This document shows positions 41,714 to 51,583 of a stretch of DNA of 55,375 nucleotides, in pieces. The stretch's first letter is position 1. Every line of letters starts with the position of its first letter. Made by a program: the position numbers and the translations under genes. Source of the DNA: Oerskovia rustica. GTDB taxonomy: Bacteria; Actinomycetota; Actinomycetes; Actinomycetales; Cellulomonadaceae. Location: the NCBI RefSeq assembly GCF_014836555.1, contig NZ_JACSQQ010000007.1:7051-62425 (forward strand). Direction: 5' to 3'. The notes beneath the pieces are model-generated. The model saw nothing but the letters and a program-made list of their open reading frames with translations, did no database searches and had not been told where the DNA came from.

Positions 41714-42826
41714 GTGAGCGACTACTACGAGATCCTGGGCGTGCCCCGGGACGCGAGCCAGGACCAGATCAAGAAGGCCTACCGCAAGCTGGCCCGTGAG
41801 CTGCACCCTGACGTCGCGGGCGAGGCCGCCGAGGACAAGTTCAAGGACGTGTCCCGCGCCTACGAGGTGCTGTCCAGCCCGGACAAGCGCCAGCAGTACG
41901 ACCTCGGCTCGGACCCGTCGGCCGCCGGCGGGGGCATGGGCGGAGGCTTCGGCTTCCAGGACATCTTCGAGACGTTCTTCGGGGGAGGCCAGGCGCAGTC
42001 GGGACCCATCCCGCGCGCACGCCGCGGCCAGGACGCCCTGGTGCGTCTCGACATCGACCTCTCGGAGGCGACCTTCGGGGCGCGCCGCGAGCTCCAGGTC
42101 GACACCGCGGTGATCTGCGGGACCTGTTCCGGCTCGTGCTGTCGCCCCGGCACGTCGCCCCGCACGTGCGACGTGTGCAACGGCCGTGGCACGGTCCAGC
42201 GCGTGGCGCGTTCGTTCCTCGGCCAGGTCATGACGACCGCCCCCTGTGCCGCGTGCCAGGGCTTCGGCACCGTGATCCCCGAGCCGTGCGCCGAGTGCGC
42301 GGGCGAGGGTCGCGTGCGCAGCCGTCGCACCCTGACCGTGAACGTCCCCGCGGGCGTCGACACGGGCACCCGCATCAAGCTCACGTCGCAGGGCGAGGTC
42401 GGCCCGGCCGGTGGCCCCGCGGGCGACCTGTACGTCGAGATCCGCGAGCGCAACCACGAGGTCTTCGTGCGTCGCGGCGACGACCTGCACTGCACGCTCC
42501 AGGTGCCCATGACGGCTGCGGCCCTCGGGACGGTCCTGGAGCTCGAGACCCTCGACGGCCCGCAGGAGATCGACCTGCGCCCCGGGACCCAGCCCGGGCA
42601 GATCGTCACGCTCAAGAACCTCGGCGTCGGCCACCTGCACACCGGTGGTCGCGGTGACCTCAACGTGCACGTCGAGGTCCAGGTCCCGACGGGCCTCGAC
42701 GAGGAGCAGGAGGAGCTGCTGCGCTCGCTCGCGAAGGCCCGCGGCGAGGAGCGTCCGGACCCGCGCCTGTCCGCCGCGCACCCGGGAGTGTTCTCCCGCC
42801 TGCGCGACAAGCTCTCGGGGCGCTGA
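41714..42826 (+). CDS. dnaJ: Chaperone protein DnaJ (HrcA-linked, DnaJ2-type)
   Basis: 370-residue type I Hsp40. J domain 1-68 with the HPD motif ([14 protein letters not shown]), a Gly/Phe-rich region (about 71-95), four Cys-rich zinc repeats (135-200) and the C-terminal substrate-binding domains. The first zinc repeat is CGTCSGSC followed by another Cys: the usual last Gly of CxxCxGxG is Cys142 and Cys143 follows, giving two more cysteines than the standard eight. The GTG start has GAGAG six bases upstream. Actinobacteria typically have a second dnaJ with dnaK-grpE; this is the hrcA-associated copy. rsmE follows after one base. Confidence 0.97.
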   Translation: MSDYYEILGVPRDASQDQIKKAYRKLARELHPDVAGEAAEDKFKDVSRAYEVLSSPDKRQQYDLGSDPSAAGGGMGGGFGFQDIFETFFGGGQAQSGPIPRARRGQDALVRLDIDLSEATFGARRELQVDTAVICGTCSGSCCRPGTSPRTCDVCNGRGTVQRVARSFLGQVMTTAPCAACQGFGTVIPEPCAECAGEGRVRSRRTLTVNVPAGVDTGTRIKLTSQGEVGPAGGPAGDLYVEIRERNHEVFVRRGDDLHCTLQVPMTAAALGTVLELETLDGPQEIDLRPGTQPGQIVTLKNLGVGHLHTGGRGDLNVHVEVQVPTGLDEEQEELLRSLAKARGEERPDPRLSAAHPGVFSRLRDKLSGR

Positions 42827-42827
42827 C

Positions 42828-43664
42828 ATGAGCGCGCCGGTCTTCCTCGCGGAGGCGAGCAGCTCGTCGGAGAGCGGGGCCGCGGGTGGCCTCGCGGGCT
42901 TCCCGGCGGGTTCGCTCTACGTGCTCGACGGCGCCGAGGGGCGCCACGCGGGCGTCGTCCAGCGGCGCGGGGTCGGGGAGGCGGTCGACGTCGTCGACGG
43001 CGAGGGCCTGCGCCTGCGGTGCAGCATCGAAGGTGTCGAGCCCTCCGGGGTCCACCTGCGCGTCCGTGAGGTCGTCGAGGAGCCCGCACCCGACGTCGTG
43101 GTGACGCTGGTCCAGGCCCTCGCGAAGGGCGACCGCGACGAGATGGCGATCGAGGCGGCGACCGAGGTCGGCGCCGACGCCGTGGTCCCGTGGCAGGCCG
43201 AGCGGTCGATCGTGGTGTGGCGTGGCGACCGCGCGGCCAAGTCGCGCGCCCGCTGGCTCGCGACCGTGCGCGCCGCGACCAAGCAGGCGCGGCGTGCCCG
43301 CCTTCCCCGGGTGGACCTCGCGATCGACACGCGCGGGCTCGTCGAGCGCACGCGCCAGGTCGTCGACGCGGGCGGTGCCGTCATCGTGCTGCACGAGGAG
43401 GCCGTCGTCCCGCTCGCCGAGGTGGCCCTGCCCGTCCCCGCGTCCCAGGACGTGGCCGCGGCGGGACGAGCGCCCGAGGTGCTCGTCGTCGTCGGGCCGG
43501 AGGGCGGGATCTCCGAGAAGGAGGTCGAGGCCCTGGCCGGTGCCGGTGCACGCACCGCGCGCCTCGGCCCGCACGTGCTGCGGACCTCGACGGCGGGCCC
43601 GGTCGCGATCGCGATGCTCGTCCAACGGCTCGGCCGGTGGGGCGCGGCGGACGACGAGCGGTGA
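42828..43664 (+). CDS. rsmE: 16S rRNA (uracil1498-N3)-methyltransferase
   Basis: 278-residue SPOUT methyltransferase that modifies U1498 in the decoding site. A PUA-like N-terminal domain (HAGVVQRRGVGEAVDVVDGEG) precedes the knotted catalytic domain: LVQALAKGDRDEMAIEAATE, VVVGPEGGISEKEVEAL and LGPHVLRTSTAGPVAIAML. The ATG is one base after the dnaJ stop, indicating translational coupling; the dnaJ-rsmE pair is widely conserved. Confidence 0.96.
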   Translation: MSAPVFLAEASSSSESGAAGGLAGFPAGSLYVLDGAEGRHAGVVQRRGVGEAVDVVDGEGLRLRCSIEGVEPSGVHLRVREVVEEPAPDVVVTLVQALAKGDRDEMAIEAATEVGADAVVPWQAERSIVVWRGDRAAKSRARWLATVRAATKQARRARLPRVDLAIDTRGLVERTRQVVDAGGAVIVLHEEAVVPLAEVALPVPASQDVAAAGRAPEVLVVVGPEGGISEKEVEALAGAGARTARLGPHVLRTSTAGPVAIAMLVQRLGRWGAADDER

Positions 43665-43722
43665 CCCCGCACGTGGTGGGGGCGCACCGTCCGCCTCCCG
43701 GGCCGTGCCGGCGAGCCGGGGG

Positions 43723-43728
43723 TAGCCT
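43723..43728 (+). promoter_or_regulatory. -10 hexamer of the HIT-family gene (leaderless)
   Basis: TAGCCT followed by 6 nt and ATG 43735. Confidence 0.5.
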
Positions 43729-43734
43729 GCCGTC

Positions 43735-44103
43735 ATGACCAGCAACGACACCTCGCGCCCGACCGACCCGGACTGCCTGTTCTGCAAGATCGTCGCAGGC
43801 GAGATCCCCGCGACGATCGTGGCGACCACGGACCAGGCCGTGGCGTTCAAGGACATCAACCCGCAGGCCCCGCTCCACGTCCTCGTGGTGCCCCGCGCGC
43901 ACCACGGCGACATCGCGCAGCTCGCCGCCGCCGACCCGGACCTCCTCGCGGGGGTCGTGGCCCTGGCCGACGAGGTCGCGAGCGAGCAGGCCGACGGGCA
44001 GTTCCGGCTCATCTTCAACTCGGGACCGCGCGCCGGGCAGAGCGTGTTCCACGTCCACGGGCACGTCATCGGCGGCACCGCGCTGGGGTGGAACCCGGCC
44101 TGA
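43735..44103 (+). CDS. HIT-family (histidine triad) protein, HINT branch
   Basis: 122-residue nucleotide-binding hydrolase; HINT enzymes cleave adenosine phosphoramidates. It has CLFCKIVAGEIPATIV at the N-terminus, the helix-loop PRAHHGDIAQL, and the histidine triad FHVHGHVIGG near residue 105. It occurs between rsmE and phoH, its standard place in actinobacteria, and seems to be transcribed separately from its own leaderless promoter. Confidence 0.95.
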   Translation: MTSNDTSRPTDPDCLFCKIVAGEIPATIVATTDQAVAFKDINPQAPLHVLVVPRAHHGDIAQLAAADPDLLAGVVALADEVASEQADGQFRLIFNSGPRAGQSVFHVHGHVIGGTALGWNPA

Positions 44104-44184
44104 CCGCAAGGACGCTCGTCCGCCCGGTCCTGCGGGCCGCCCGGTGCGCCCGGTATTCGCCCTGACCCGGGCGGACACGCTCGA

Positions 44185-44190
44185 TATCAT
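44185..44190 (+). promoter_or_regulatory. Possible -10 of the phoH-ybeY-CBS-era operon
   Basis: TATCAT, close to consensus, about 55 bases before the phoH ATG. The leader holds AAGGAG (44220-44225), which is too far from the ATG to serve it directly. Confidence 0.45.
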
Positions 44191-44246
44191 GGACGCACCA
44201 CGAACGACCAGACCTGCTGAAGGAGTGCCGCGGCGCAAGCCGGCTC

Positions 44247-45365
44247 ATGCCATCTTCGACACCACCCACACCGAACGGCCCGGCGGCCGCGCACCCCTCC
44301 GGGACCCGGGTCGAGCACCGTATCGTCGTGCCGTCCCACGTGCCGATGGTGGACCTGCTCGGCAGCGGTGACGTGGTCCTGCGAGCCATCGAGTCCGGGT
44401 TCCCCACGATCGACGTCCATGCCCGCGGGAACGAGATCGCGGTCACCGGCCCCGTCGGCGACGTCGCGCTCGCCTCCCGGCTGCTCGACGAGCTCGTCGA
44501 GGTCGTCGAGTCCGGCACCCGCCTCACGCCCGACGTCGTGACGCGCTCCGTCGCGATGCTCACCGCGGCGACCGCGGCCCGCCCGGCCGAGGTCCTGACG
44601 TTCAACATCCTCTCCAGCCGTGGCCGGACGATCCGTCCCAAGACGGTCGGGCAGAAGCGCTACGTCGACGCGATCGACGCGAGCACCGTGACGTTCGGGA
44701 TCGGCCCCGCCGGGACCGGCAAGACGTACCTCGCGATGGCCAAGGCCGTCCAGGCGCTCCAGGCCAAGCAGGTCAGCCGGATCGTGCTGACCCGTCCGGC
44801 CGTCGAGGCGGGGGAGCGGCTCGGGTTCCTGCCCGGCTCGCTCTCCGAGAAGATCGACCCGTACCTGCGCCCCCTGTACGACGCGCTGCACGACATGATC
44901 GACCCCGAGTCGATCCCCAAGCTCATCGAGGCCGGGACCATCGAGGTGGCGCCGCTGGCATACATGCGCGGTCGCACGCTGAACGACGCGTTCATCATCC
45001 TCGACGAGGCGCAGAACACCTCGACCGAGCAGATGAAGATGTTCCTGACCCGTCTCGGCTTCGGTTCCAAGATGGTCATCACGGGCGACGTGACGCAGGT
45101 CGACCTGCCGGGTGGGACGCCGTCCGGGCTGCGGGTCATCGAGGACGTCCTGACCGGGGTCGACGACGTCGAGTTCTGCCGGCTGACCTCGACGGACGTC
45201 GTACGGCACCGCCTCGTGAGCGACATCATCGACGCCTACGCGCGCTGGGACGTGAGCACCGCGCGCGACGGCGGAGGCCACGCGCACGGCGCCGGGCGCG
45301 GCGGCACGGCGCGCCGTGAGCGACCACGAGACACACGAGACCAACGAGAGCAAGGGGCACGCTGA
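44247..45365 (+). CDS. phoH: PhoH-family ATPase (PhoH-like protein, YbeZ-type)
   Basis: 372-residue P-loop ATPase associated with rRNA processing. An N-terminal KH-like region (about 30-110) precedes Walker [12 protein letters not shown] and Walker [11 protein letters not shown], with [16 protein letters not shown] between. It ends in a charged Arg/Gly/His tail. It is the first gene of phoH-ybeY-CBS-era, whose stops and starts overlap (1, 4 and 4 bp). The start is uncertain: ATG 44247 is the first plausible one, but the best ribosome site, AAGGAG at 44220-44225, is 21 bases away. Confidence 0.94.
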   Translation: MPSSTPPTPNGPAAAHPSGTRVEHRIVVPSHVPMVDLLGSGDVVLRAIESGFPTIDVHARGNEIAVTGPVGDVALASRLLDELVEVVESGTRLTPDVVTRSVAMLTAATAARPAEVLTFNILSSRGRTIRPKTVGQKRYVDAIDASTVTFGIGPAGTGKTYLAMAKAVQALQAKQVSRIVLTRPAVEAGERLGFLPGSLSEKIDPYLRPLYDALHDMIDPESIPKLIEAGTIEVAPLAYMRGRTLNDAFIILDEAQNTSTEQMKMFLTRLGFGSKMVITGDVTQVDLPGGTPSGLRVIEDVLTGVDDVEFCRLTSTDVVRHRLVSDIIDAYARWDVSTARDGGGHAHGAGRGGTARRERPRDTRDQREQGAR

Positions 45366-45817
45366 TGAGCGTCGAGATCAACAACGAGTCCGGCTACGAG
45401 GTCGACGAGGCGGAGTTCGCGGCCCTCGCGCGCTACGTCCTGGACGCGATGCACGTCCACCCCCAGAGCGAGCTCGGCATCCGGTTCGTCGAGTCCGACG
45501 TCATGGCCGAGCTGCACGTGCGCTGGATGGACGAGCCCGGCCCCACGGACGTCCTGTCGTTCCCCATGGACGAGCTCCGTCCCGGGCGCGACGGGGACGT
45601 GACCCCTGCGGGCGAGCTGGGCGACATCGTGCTGTGCCCCGAGGTCGCCGCGCAGCAGGCGGTCACGGCCGGCCACTCGACGGCCGAGGAGATGCTCCTG
45701 CTCACGACGCACGGCATCCTCCACCTGCTCGGCTACGACCACGCCGAGCCCGAGGAGGAGAAGGAGATGTTCGCGCTGCAGCGCAAGCTGCTCCTGACCT
45801 TCCTCGCCAGCCGATGA
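45365..45817 (+). CDS. ybeY: Endoribonuclease YbeY (16S rRNA maturation factor)
   Basis: 150-residue zinc metalloprotein needed for 16S 3'-end maturation and ribosome quality control. The zinc motif [11 protein letters not shown] (HxxxHxxGxxH) is intact and is preceded by the substrate-region motifs TDVLSFPMD and GDIVLCPEV. Its ATG shares one base with the phoH stop (TGATG), and its own stop overlaps the next start (ATGA). Confidence 0.97.
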
Positions 45818-47289
45818 CCGAGGTCCCCGTCGCGCTGCTGCTGGTCCTCGCGGTCGTCGGAGTCCTCCTCGCGGGGGCGCTCGGCGCGGGCGAGGCGGCG
45901 GTCATGCGTGTCACGCGTGCCGCGGTGGGCGAGGCAGCCGCGGAGGTCGAGGGCGCCACCACCGGCACGAACGGCGGTGGGGCGGGCGGCCCGCTGCCTC
46001 CGCGCGTGGTCCGGGTGCGCAGGGTCCAGGCGCTGACCGAGGACCCTCCGCACACCGCGGCGTCGCTCGCGTTCCTGCGCGTCGTCGCCGAGATGCTGGC
46101 AGCCTCCTGCGTGACGCTGCTCGTCCTGGCGTGGCTCGACGACTGGTGGCAGGCGCTGCTCGTGGCCCTGCTGTTCGCAGTCCTCGTCGCGCTGGGCTTC
46201 GCCCGGGTCGCGCCGCGCGCCCTCGGGCGCCAGCACCCGGTGCGGGTGCTCGTGGCCCTGTCGGGGATCCTGACCCCCGCGGTCGCCCTGACGGGCTGGC
46301 TGGTGCGGGTCACGGCATCGCGGGACGAGGCCGACGGGCCGTACGAGCGTGAGCTGCGGGACATGGTCGACCGCGTCAACGAGTCCGAGATCATCGAGGA
46401 GGAGGAGCGCGAGATGATCCGCTCCGTCTTCGAGCTCGGTGACACCCTCACGCGCGAGGTCATGGTGCCCCGCACCGACATGATCACGACCCCGGCGTCG
46501 ACGCCCCTGTCCAAGGCGCTCGCCCTGTTCCTGCGCTCCGGGTTCTCGCGGCTGCCGGTCACGGGGACGTCGGTCGACGACCTCGTGGGCGTCGTCTACT
46601 TCAAGGACGTCGTCAAGGTCGTGCACGCCTCGCCCGAGGCGGCGTCGCGCCGCGTCGAGGACGTCGCCCGTCCGGCGATCTTCGTGCCGGAGTCCAAGCC
46701 GGTCGACGACCTCCTGCGCGAGATGCAGGCCTCGGCGTCGCACATCGCGATGGTGGTCGACGAGTACGGCGGCGTCGCGGGCCTCGTGACGATCGAGGAC
46801 GCTCTCGAGGAGATTGTCGGGGAGCTGACCGACGAGCACGACCGGTCCGGCCCCGAGATCGAGGACCTGGGGGACGGGACGTTCCGGGTGCCCGCCCGCC
46901 TGCCTCTCGACGAGCTCGGAGAGCTCTTCGACCGCGACATCGAGGACGACGACGTCGACACCGTCGGGGGCCTGCTGTCCAAGGCGCTCGGCAAGGTCCC
47001 GCTGCCCGGGTCGGCCGCGGAGGCCCAGGGCGTGCACATGACGGGTGAACGCGTCGAGGGGCGCCGCAAGCAGCTCGCGACCGTGCTCGTGAGCGCCGTC
47101 GTCGCCGACCGCGAGGACCCGGACGCCCCGGGGGCGTCGTCGAGCAACGAGGTGCGCGAGCGCACCGAGCCGCGCGAGCGCGGCCACCGAGACCACCAGA
47201 CGACCCCCGAGCGCGCCGAGCGTGCCGGGCGGACCAGTGACACCCCGCGTCGAGCGGGAGAGTCGAACGAGAGAGAAGCACACCGGTGA
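45814..47289 (+). CDS. CBS-domain membrane protein, CorC/HlyC (CNNM-like) family
   Basis: 491-residue protein. The N-terminal DUF21-like membrane region (about 1-165, three or four helices) is followed by a CBS pair (about 200-325: [16 protein letters not shown], then [20 protein letters not shown] and [11 protein letters not shown]) and a CorC_HlyC transporter-associated domain ([20 protein letters not shown]). A Glu/Arg-rich tail of about 60 residues ends it. Relatives are Mg2+/Co2+ efflux proteins regulated by nucleotides. The ATG overlaps the ybeY stop, and the era GTG overlaps its stop, so expression is coupled to ribosome-maturation genes. The membrane part is more divergent than the CBS part. 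Confidence 0.93.
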   Translation: MTEVPVALLLVLAVVGVLLAGALGAGEAAVMRVTRAAVGEAAAEVEGATTGTNGGGAGGPLPPRVVRVRRVQALTEDPPHTAASLAFLRVVAEMLAASCVTLLVLAWLDDWWQALLVALLFAVLVALGFARVAPRALGRQHPVRVLVALSGILTPAVALTGWLVRVTASRDEADGPYERELRDMVDRVNESEIIEEEEREMIRSVFELGDTLTREVMVPRTDMITTPASTPLSKALALFLRSGFSRLPVTGTSVDDLVGVVYFKDVVKVVHASPEAASRRVEDVARPAIFVPESKPVDDLLREMQASASHIAMVVDEYGGVAGLVTIEDALEEIVGELTDEHDRSGPEIEDLGDGTFRVPARLPLDELGELFDRDIEDDDVDTVGGLLSKALGKVPLPGSAAEAQGVHMTGERVEGRRKQLATVLVSAVVADREDPDAPGASSSNEVRERTEPRERGHRDHQTTPERAERAGRTSDTPRRAGESNEREAHR

Positions 47290-48233
47290 CCCAGAACGAC
47301 CACGCAGCAGCAGAGCACAAGGCCGGCTTCGCGTGCTTCGTCGGACGGCCCAACGCGGGCAAGTCCACGCTCACGAACGCCCTGGTCGGGCAGAAGGTCG
47401 CGATCACCTCCGGGCGACCGCAGACGACCCGTCACACGATCCGCGGCATCGTGCACCGCCCCGACGCACAGCTCATCCTCGTGGACACGCCCGGGCTGCA
47501 CCGTCCGCGCACGCTCCTCGGCGAGCGGCTCAACGACCTGGTCCGTGAGACCCTCGCCCAGGTCGACGTCATCGCGTTCTGCCTCCCGGCGGACCAGAAG
47601 GTGGGGCCGGGGGACAAGTACATCGCGGCCCAGCTCGCGGAGCTCATGAAGGGCCGCCGCCCGACCCCGGTCGTCGCCGTCGTGACCAAGGCCGACCTCG
47701 TCGACCGCGAGACCCTGACGAAGCACCTCCTCGCGGTGGACCAGCTCGGCGAGTGGCAGGACATCGTGCCGGTCTCGGCCAAGGACGGTTTCCAGGTCGA
47801 GACCCTCGAGGAGGTGCTGATCAAGCACCTGCCGCCGGGCCCTGAGCTGTACCCCGGTGGCGAGCTGACCGACGAGCCCGAGGCCGTGATGGTCGCCGAG
47901 CTCGTCCGCGAGGCGGCCCTGGAGGGCGTGCGCGACGAGCTCCCGCACAGCCTTGCCGTGGTCGTCGACGAGATCGTGCCGCGGGAAGGATCGGGGAACC
48001 CGGAGACGGGTCGGCCGCCGCTCCTGGACGTCCGGGTCAACCTCTTCGTGGAGCGTGACAGCCAGAAGGCGATCATCATCGGGCGTGGCGGTTCGCGCCT
48101 GCGCCACGTCGGGACCGAGGCCCGCAAGGGCATCGAGGCGCTGCTCGGCGCGCGCGTGTACCTCGACCTGCACGTCAAGGTCGCCAAGGACTGGCAGCGC
48201 GACCCCAAGCAGCTGCGCCGGCTCGGGTTCTAG
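47286..48233 (+). CDS. era: GTPase Era
   Basis: 315-residue GTPase that monitors 30S assembly by binding the 3' end of 16S rRNA. G1 GRPNAGKST, G2 in the GRPQTTRHTIRG stretch, G3 DTPG, G4 TKAD and G5 SAKDG are present, followed by a C-terminal KH domain (LPHSLAVVVDEI, IIIGRGGSRLRHVG). It is coupled to the upstream CBS-protein gene by a GTGA overlap. Length is normal. Confidence 0.98.
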   Translation: MTQNDHAAAEHKAGFACFVGRPNAGKSTLTNALVGQKVAITSGRPQTTRHTIRGIVHRPDAQLILVDTPGLHRPRTLLGERLNDLVRETLAQVDVIAFCLPADQKVGPGDKYIAAQLAELMKGRRPTPVVAVVTKADLVDRETLTKHLLAVDQLGEWQDIVPVSAKDGFQVETLEEVLIKHLPPGPELYPGGELTDEPEAVMVAELVREAALEGVRDELPHSLAVVVDEIVPREGSGNPETGRPPLLDVRVNLFVERDSQKAIIIGRGGSRLRHVGTEARKGIEALLGARVYLDLHVKVAKDWQRDPKQLRRLGF

Positions 48234-48302
48234 GGTGTACCCCCGTCCCACGTCGGGCCGTTCCCAGGGCGGGTGGCCCCGCTCGCGCGAGACGATGCCG
48301 TC

Positions 48303-49847
48303 GTGATCTTCCGTACCGCGGCGACGAGCGCCGCCCTCGCGATCGGCCTGGCCCTGGTGGGGGCCGTCACCGGACCCCAGTGGTCGCCCGTGCCGGTCAC
48401 CGACCATCTCGAACCCACGACGTCGGACACGACGATCGGTGGTCAGGGGCCCGACGTCCAGCCGGTGGGGACGTACGAGGTCACGGAGACCCCGGTCGTC
48501 ATCCGGCTCGACGGGACGAGTGTCGACGGGATCGTGCGCGAGCCGGTCGACGCCCCCGAGGGGCGCCCCGGGGTGGTGTTCCTCCACGGTGCGGGGACGG
48601 GGGCTGCGGACGAGGCGTTCGTCGACGTCGCGACCCAGATGGCGAGCGCCGGCGTCGTGACGCTCGTGCCCTCCAAGCGGCTCGACACGTACACGACGCG
48701 GCACCGCGACTACGTCGGCATGGCGGCGGACTACCAGCGCTCGGTGGACCTCCTGCGCACCCGGCCCTCGGTCGACCCCGAGCGGGTGGGGCTCTACGCC
48801 GAGTCGGAGGGCACGTGGATCGCACCGGTGCTGGTGGACCAGGACCCGGACGTCTCGTTCCTGGTCATGGTCTCGGCGCCCGTGGTGCCGCCGCGGCAGC
48901 AGGCGGGCTTCGCGGTCGACTCCTACCTGCGCAACACGGGGGTGCCGCAGGGAGTCTTCCGGGCGATCCCCCGAGCCGTGGGCATGGAGATGCCGGGCGG
49001 AGGGTTCGAGTACGCCGACTTCGACGTCACGCCCTACCTCGCGCGCCTCGACGTGCCGACCCTCGTGGTCTACGGCACGGCGGACCCGTCGATGCCGGTC
49101 GAGCAGGGCGCGCTGCGCATCATCGCGGAGGCCGGTGCGAACGGGAACCACGACGTGACGGTGCGCTACTACGAGGGCGCGAACCACGGGATCAAGATCG
49201 ACGACGTCCTCGTGCCGGAGTTCGCGCGCGACGTCTCGGCGTGGGTCCAGGGACTCATGGGCACGGCGGGCGCCGCCCCGACCGTGGCGGGCGGCCAGCC
49301 GAACCAGCTCTACCTCGCGTCCGCCGTGCCCAACCCCCGGTGGTACGGGAACGGTGACATCGTCATCGGGTTCGTGATCGTGGGTGGTGTGCTCCTCGTG
49401 GTCGGTCCGCTCATGTGGCTCGTGACGGGCGTGGCACGCAGGCTGCGCCGCACGCCGCGTCCGGCAGGACGGCTCGCCGCGGGTCTTCGATGGCCGCTCG
49501 TGGGTCTCGCGGCGGGGTCCGTCGCGACGATGGTGGGCCTCGTCGTCTACCTGGTCTCGGTCGCGAGGCTCGCGCTGGACTACCGGACGGACGCGTGGGT
49601 GGTCCAGGGCGGATGGGTCGCGGTGCGTCTGCTGGGCCTGGCGACCGTCGTGGCGGCGGCGTTCATCATCAACCGCCTGTCGGACCTGCGGACGGCGCGC
49701 AAGGCGGTCGACGCCTCGGGCGGGGGCGTCGTGGTGCGCCCGGCGACCGGCGTCGGCGCCCGCACGACGCTGTGGGCGACCGTCGCGGGGTCGACGATCC
49801 TGCTCGTGACGCTGGCCTACTGGGGCGTGTACCAGCTGGGCATCTGA
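48303..49847 (+). CDS. Alpha/beta hydrolase with C-terminal membrane domain
   Basis: 514-residue envelope protein. An N-terminal signal anchor (about 3-22) is followed by an alpha/beta-hydrolase domain (about 55-320): the HGAGTG oxyanion-type turn, the elbow YAESEGTW in which the first Gly of GxSxG is Ala, an acid in VYGTADPSMPVE, and the His in GANHGIKI. The catalytic triad therefore looks intact. About 190 C-terminal residues carry four hydrophobic helices. This extracytoplasmic hydrolase-plus-membrane arrangement is not one I recognise as characterised. GTG 48303 is taken, 6 nt after a possible GACGAT -10; GTG 48273 would add ten residues. It opens a four-gene run of envelope proteins. Confidence 0.85.
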   Translation: MIFRTAATSAALAIGLALVGAVTGPQWSPVPVTDHLEPTTSDTTIGGQGPDVQPVGTYEVTETPVVIRLDGTSVDGIVREPVDAPEGRPGVVFLHGAGTGAADEAFVDVATQMASAGVVTLVPSKRLDTYTTRHRDYVGMAADYQRSVDLLRTRPSVDPERVGLYAESEGTWIAPVLVDQDPDVSFLVMVSAPVVPPRQQAGFAVDSYLRNTGVPQGVFRAIPRAVGMEMPGGGFEYADFDVTPYLARLDVPTLVVYGTADPSMPVEQGALRIIAEAGANGNHDVTVRYYEGANHGIKIDDVLVPEFARDVSAWVQGLMGTAGAAPTVAGGQPNQLYLASAVPNPRWYGNGDIVIGFVIVGGVLLVVGPLMWLVTGVARRLRRTPRPAGRLAAGLRWPLVGLAAGSVATMVGLVVYLVSVARLALDYRTDAWVVQGGWVAVRLLGLATVVAAAFIINRLSDLRTARKAVDASGGGVVVRPATGVGARTTLWATVAGSTILLVTLAYWGVYQLGI

Positions 49848-49883
49848 TTCTCGGTCGTCGGCGCCTGGGGTCGTCCCGGCGCT

Positions 49884-49889
49884 TAGGGT
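49884..49889 (+). promoter_or_regulatory. -10 hexamer of beta-propeller gene 1 (leaderless)
   Basis: TAGGGT followed by 6 nt and ATG 49896; its last two bases fall within the start-codon palindrome. Confidence 0.55.
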
Positions 49890-49905
49890 CGTCCCATGGG
49901 ACGAC
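49888..49905. promoter_or_regulatory. Perfect 18-bp palindrome centred on a start codon
   Basis: GTCGTCCCATGGGACGAC is fully self-complementary, and its central ATG is the start of the propeller gene. The left arm GGGTCGTCCC also occurs 18 bp upstream. Position over the -10 edge and transcription start suggests an operator, analogous to the dyad at 8805-8826, but the coding requirement of the first codons could contribute. Confidence 0.45.
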
Positions 49906-51470
49906 GTTCGCGGGGCACGGCCAGGTCGAGCGTGCGCGTCTTCGCGATCGAGGAGGTCGACGAGGACCTGAGCGGGCTGGACGGGCCCGGCCCGCGGTCG
50001 CACGGCGACGTGCCCGACGGTGCGTCGCCCGTCCAGGGGGCGGCCGTCGGCCGGGTGTCGCAGGTCGGCGCCGGTGACGAACCGCGCGTCGGCGAGCGGC
50101 CCGCCCGTCGAAGGTGGTCGCGCAGGGCACGCCTCCTCGTGGGGGCAGGGGCGTCTGTCGTCGCCCTCCTCGCCGTCGGAGGGGTCGTCCGTGGCGAGAT
50201 GAACGAGTCTGCGCGCGTCGAGCGGGTGGTCGCCGCCGGGGGGATCAGACCGCTGGGCCCGGAGGTGGGAGTCCGGTGGCGGATCGAGCCGAGGTCCTCG
50301 GGCGACGACGGCTCGGGATGGTGGTTGTCACCCGTCGTGGTGGACGGGACGCTCGTCGCGCCCGGTAGCCCTGCGGTCGGGTACGACCCGACGACCGGGC
50401 GGGAGCTGTGGCGCGGTGCGCCCCGGCCGGCGTCGGACACGGCGCGGGTCACGACCGGGTGCACCGGCACCGGGACGTGGGAGGCGCAGGAGGACCCGTT
50501 GGTCTGCACGACGTTCGAGCTCCGGTCGGTCCCCACGGACGGGGCGACGTTCGAGCAGTCCCTCCCGGTGCGCATCGACGTCATGGTCGCCGCGACGGGG
50601 GAGCTCACGGGCTCCCGCACGTTCCGCGAGGGGACGCAGGGGGCGGCCGTCTTCGACGACGGCGTCGCCTCGGTCAGGTGGGGGGACGGCGGGCACGTGG
50701 TCGTCGACCTGGAGGACCTCGCCACGGGAGAGCTGCGGTGGTCGCGGGAGATCGACGAGGACCGCGGGAGCGGCCCGGGTGAGGACTACCTGGGACTGCA
50801 GGACGGTGGGTCGGTGCTCATGGTCGCGGTCGCGGGCCGCCTCGTGACGCTGGACGCGCAGGGCCGGACCGTGGACGAGGCCGAGGACTCGTGGACCAGC
50901 CCGTTGCGGGGAGGGCTCGCCGTCGTCCAGCATCCCGACGGCGCCTCGACCGTCCTCGATCCCGACGGGGCGGAGCTCTTCCGCACCCGGGGCACCGTCC
51001 AGGAGTTCGCCGTGACGGACGGAGGACCGTCGCGGGTGTTCCTCGTCACGGAGGGCGGCGGTCTCATGGACGAGTCCGGGAACATCGAGCCGCCGCGCAC
51101 GACCGCCCTCGATGCGGCGACCGGACGGACCCGGTGGAGCGTCGACGGGGTCAGTGCCCCGGTCGCCCAGGTGGGCGAGGTCGGGATCCTGTCGGAGGCA
51201 GGTCGGCTGCGGGGGGTGGACCTGGGCTCCGGGAGACGGTTGTGGGAGTCCTCCGACCTCCTGGCCTACTCGTCGGCGTACACCGACGGGACGGACCTGT
51301 ACCTCGTGGGGACGAGCGCGGGGGGCGGGACCCGGATCACGGCGGTCTCCGTGGACTCCGGGCAGGAACTGTGGTCGAGCCACCTCACCGATCTCTTCGT
51401 GTGGGGGGCCAGCGCGCGTGGGACGCTCGTCGTCGCGACCGACGACGGCACCCTGCTGGGCATCGGCTGA
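49896..51470 (+). CDS. Single-pass membrane protein with extracytoplasmic PQQ/BamB-like beta-propeller (paralogue 1)
   Basis: 524-residue type II membrane protein. An acidic/Arg-rich cytoplasmic N-terminus (1-78) containing VRVFAIEEVDEDLSG leads to a transmembrane helix (about 80-98) and a propeller of about 420 residues. The blades show PQQ/BamB-like TTGRELWRG, ATGRTRWSVDG, GSGRRLWESSD and DSGQELWSSHL motifs. Two Cys (TTGCTGTGTW...PLVCTT) may form a disulfide. No catalytic residues or PQQ-binding pattern were recognised, so a scaffold or binding role is likely. It is paralogous to the next gene in layout and in the acidic motif of the cytoplasmic tail. Leaderless start. Confidence 0.85.
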   Translation: MGRRSRGTARSSVRVFAIEEVDEDLSGLDGPGPRSHGDVPDGASPVQGAAVGRVSQVGAGDEPRVGERPARRRWSRRARLLVGAGASVVALLAVGGVVRGEMNESARVERVVAAGGIRPLGPEVGVRWRIEPRSSGDDGSGWWLSPVVVDGTLVAPGSPAVGYDPTTGRELWRGAPRPASDTARVTTGCTGTGTWEAQEDPLVCTTFELRSVPTDGATFEQSLPVRIDVMVAATGELTGSRTFREGTQGAAVFDDGVASVRWGDGGHVVVDLEDLATGELRWSREIDEDRGSGPGEDYLGLQDGGSVLMVAVAGRLVTLDAQGRTVDEAEDSWTSPLRGGLAVVQHPDGASTVLDPDGAELFRTRGTVQEFAVTDGGPSRVFLVTEGGGLMDESGNIEPPRTTALDAATGRTRWSVDGVSAPVAQVGEVGILSEAGRLRGVDLGSGRRLWESSDLLAYSSAYTDGTDLYLVGTSAGGGTRITAVSVDSGQELWSSHLTDLFVWGASARGTLVVATDDGTLLGIG

Positions 51471-51571
51471 CGGCCCGCCGGAGCTCCAGGTCGCGCGGAC
51501 GGTCCGGCGCCATGTCGTGGCGCACCGCCGAGGTGGCGGCACCCCGCCCCGCCCGGGCGACGCATCGGGAC

Positions 51572-51577
51572 TACCGT
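51572..51577 (+). promoter_or_regulatory. -10 hexamer of beta-propeller gene 2 (leaderless)
   Basis: TACCGT followed by 6 nt and GTG 51584. This sets the start of a frame that is open for hundreds of bases upstream. Confidence 0.5.
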
Positions 51578-51583
51578 GGAGAG

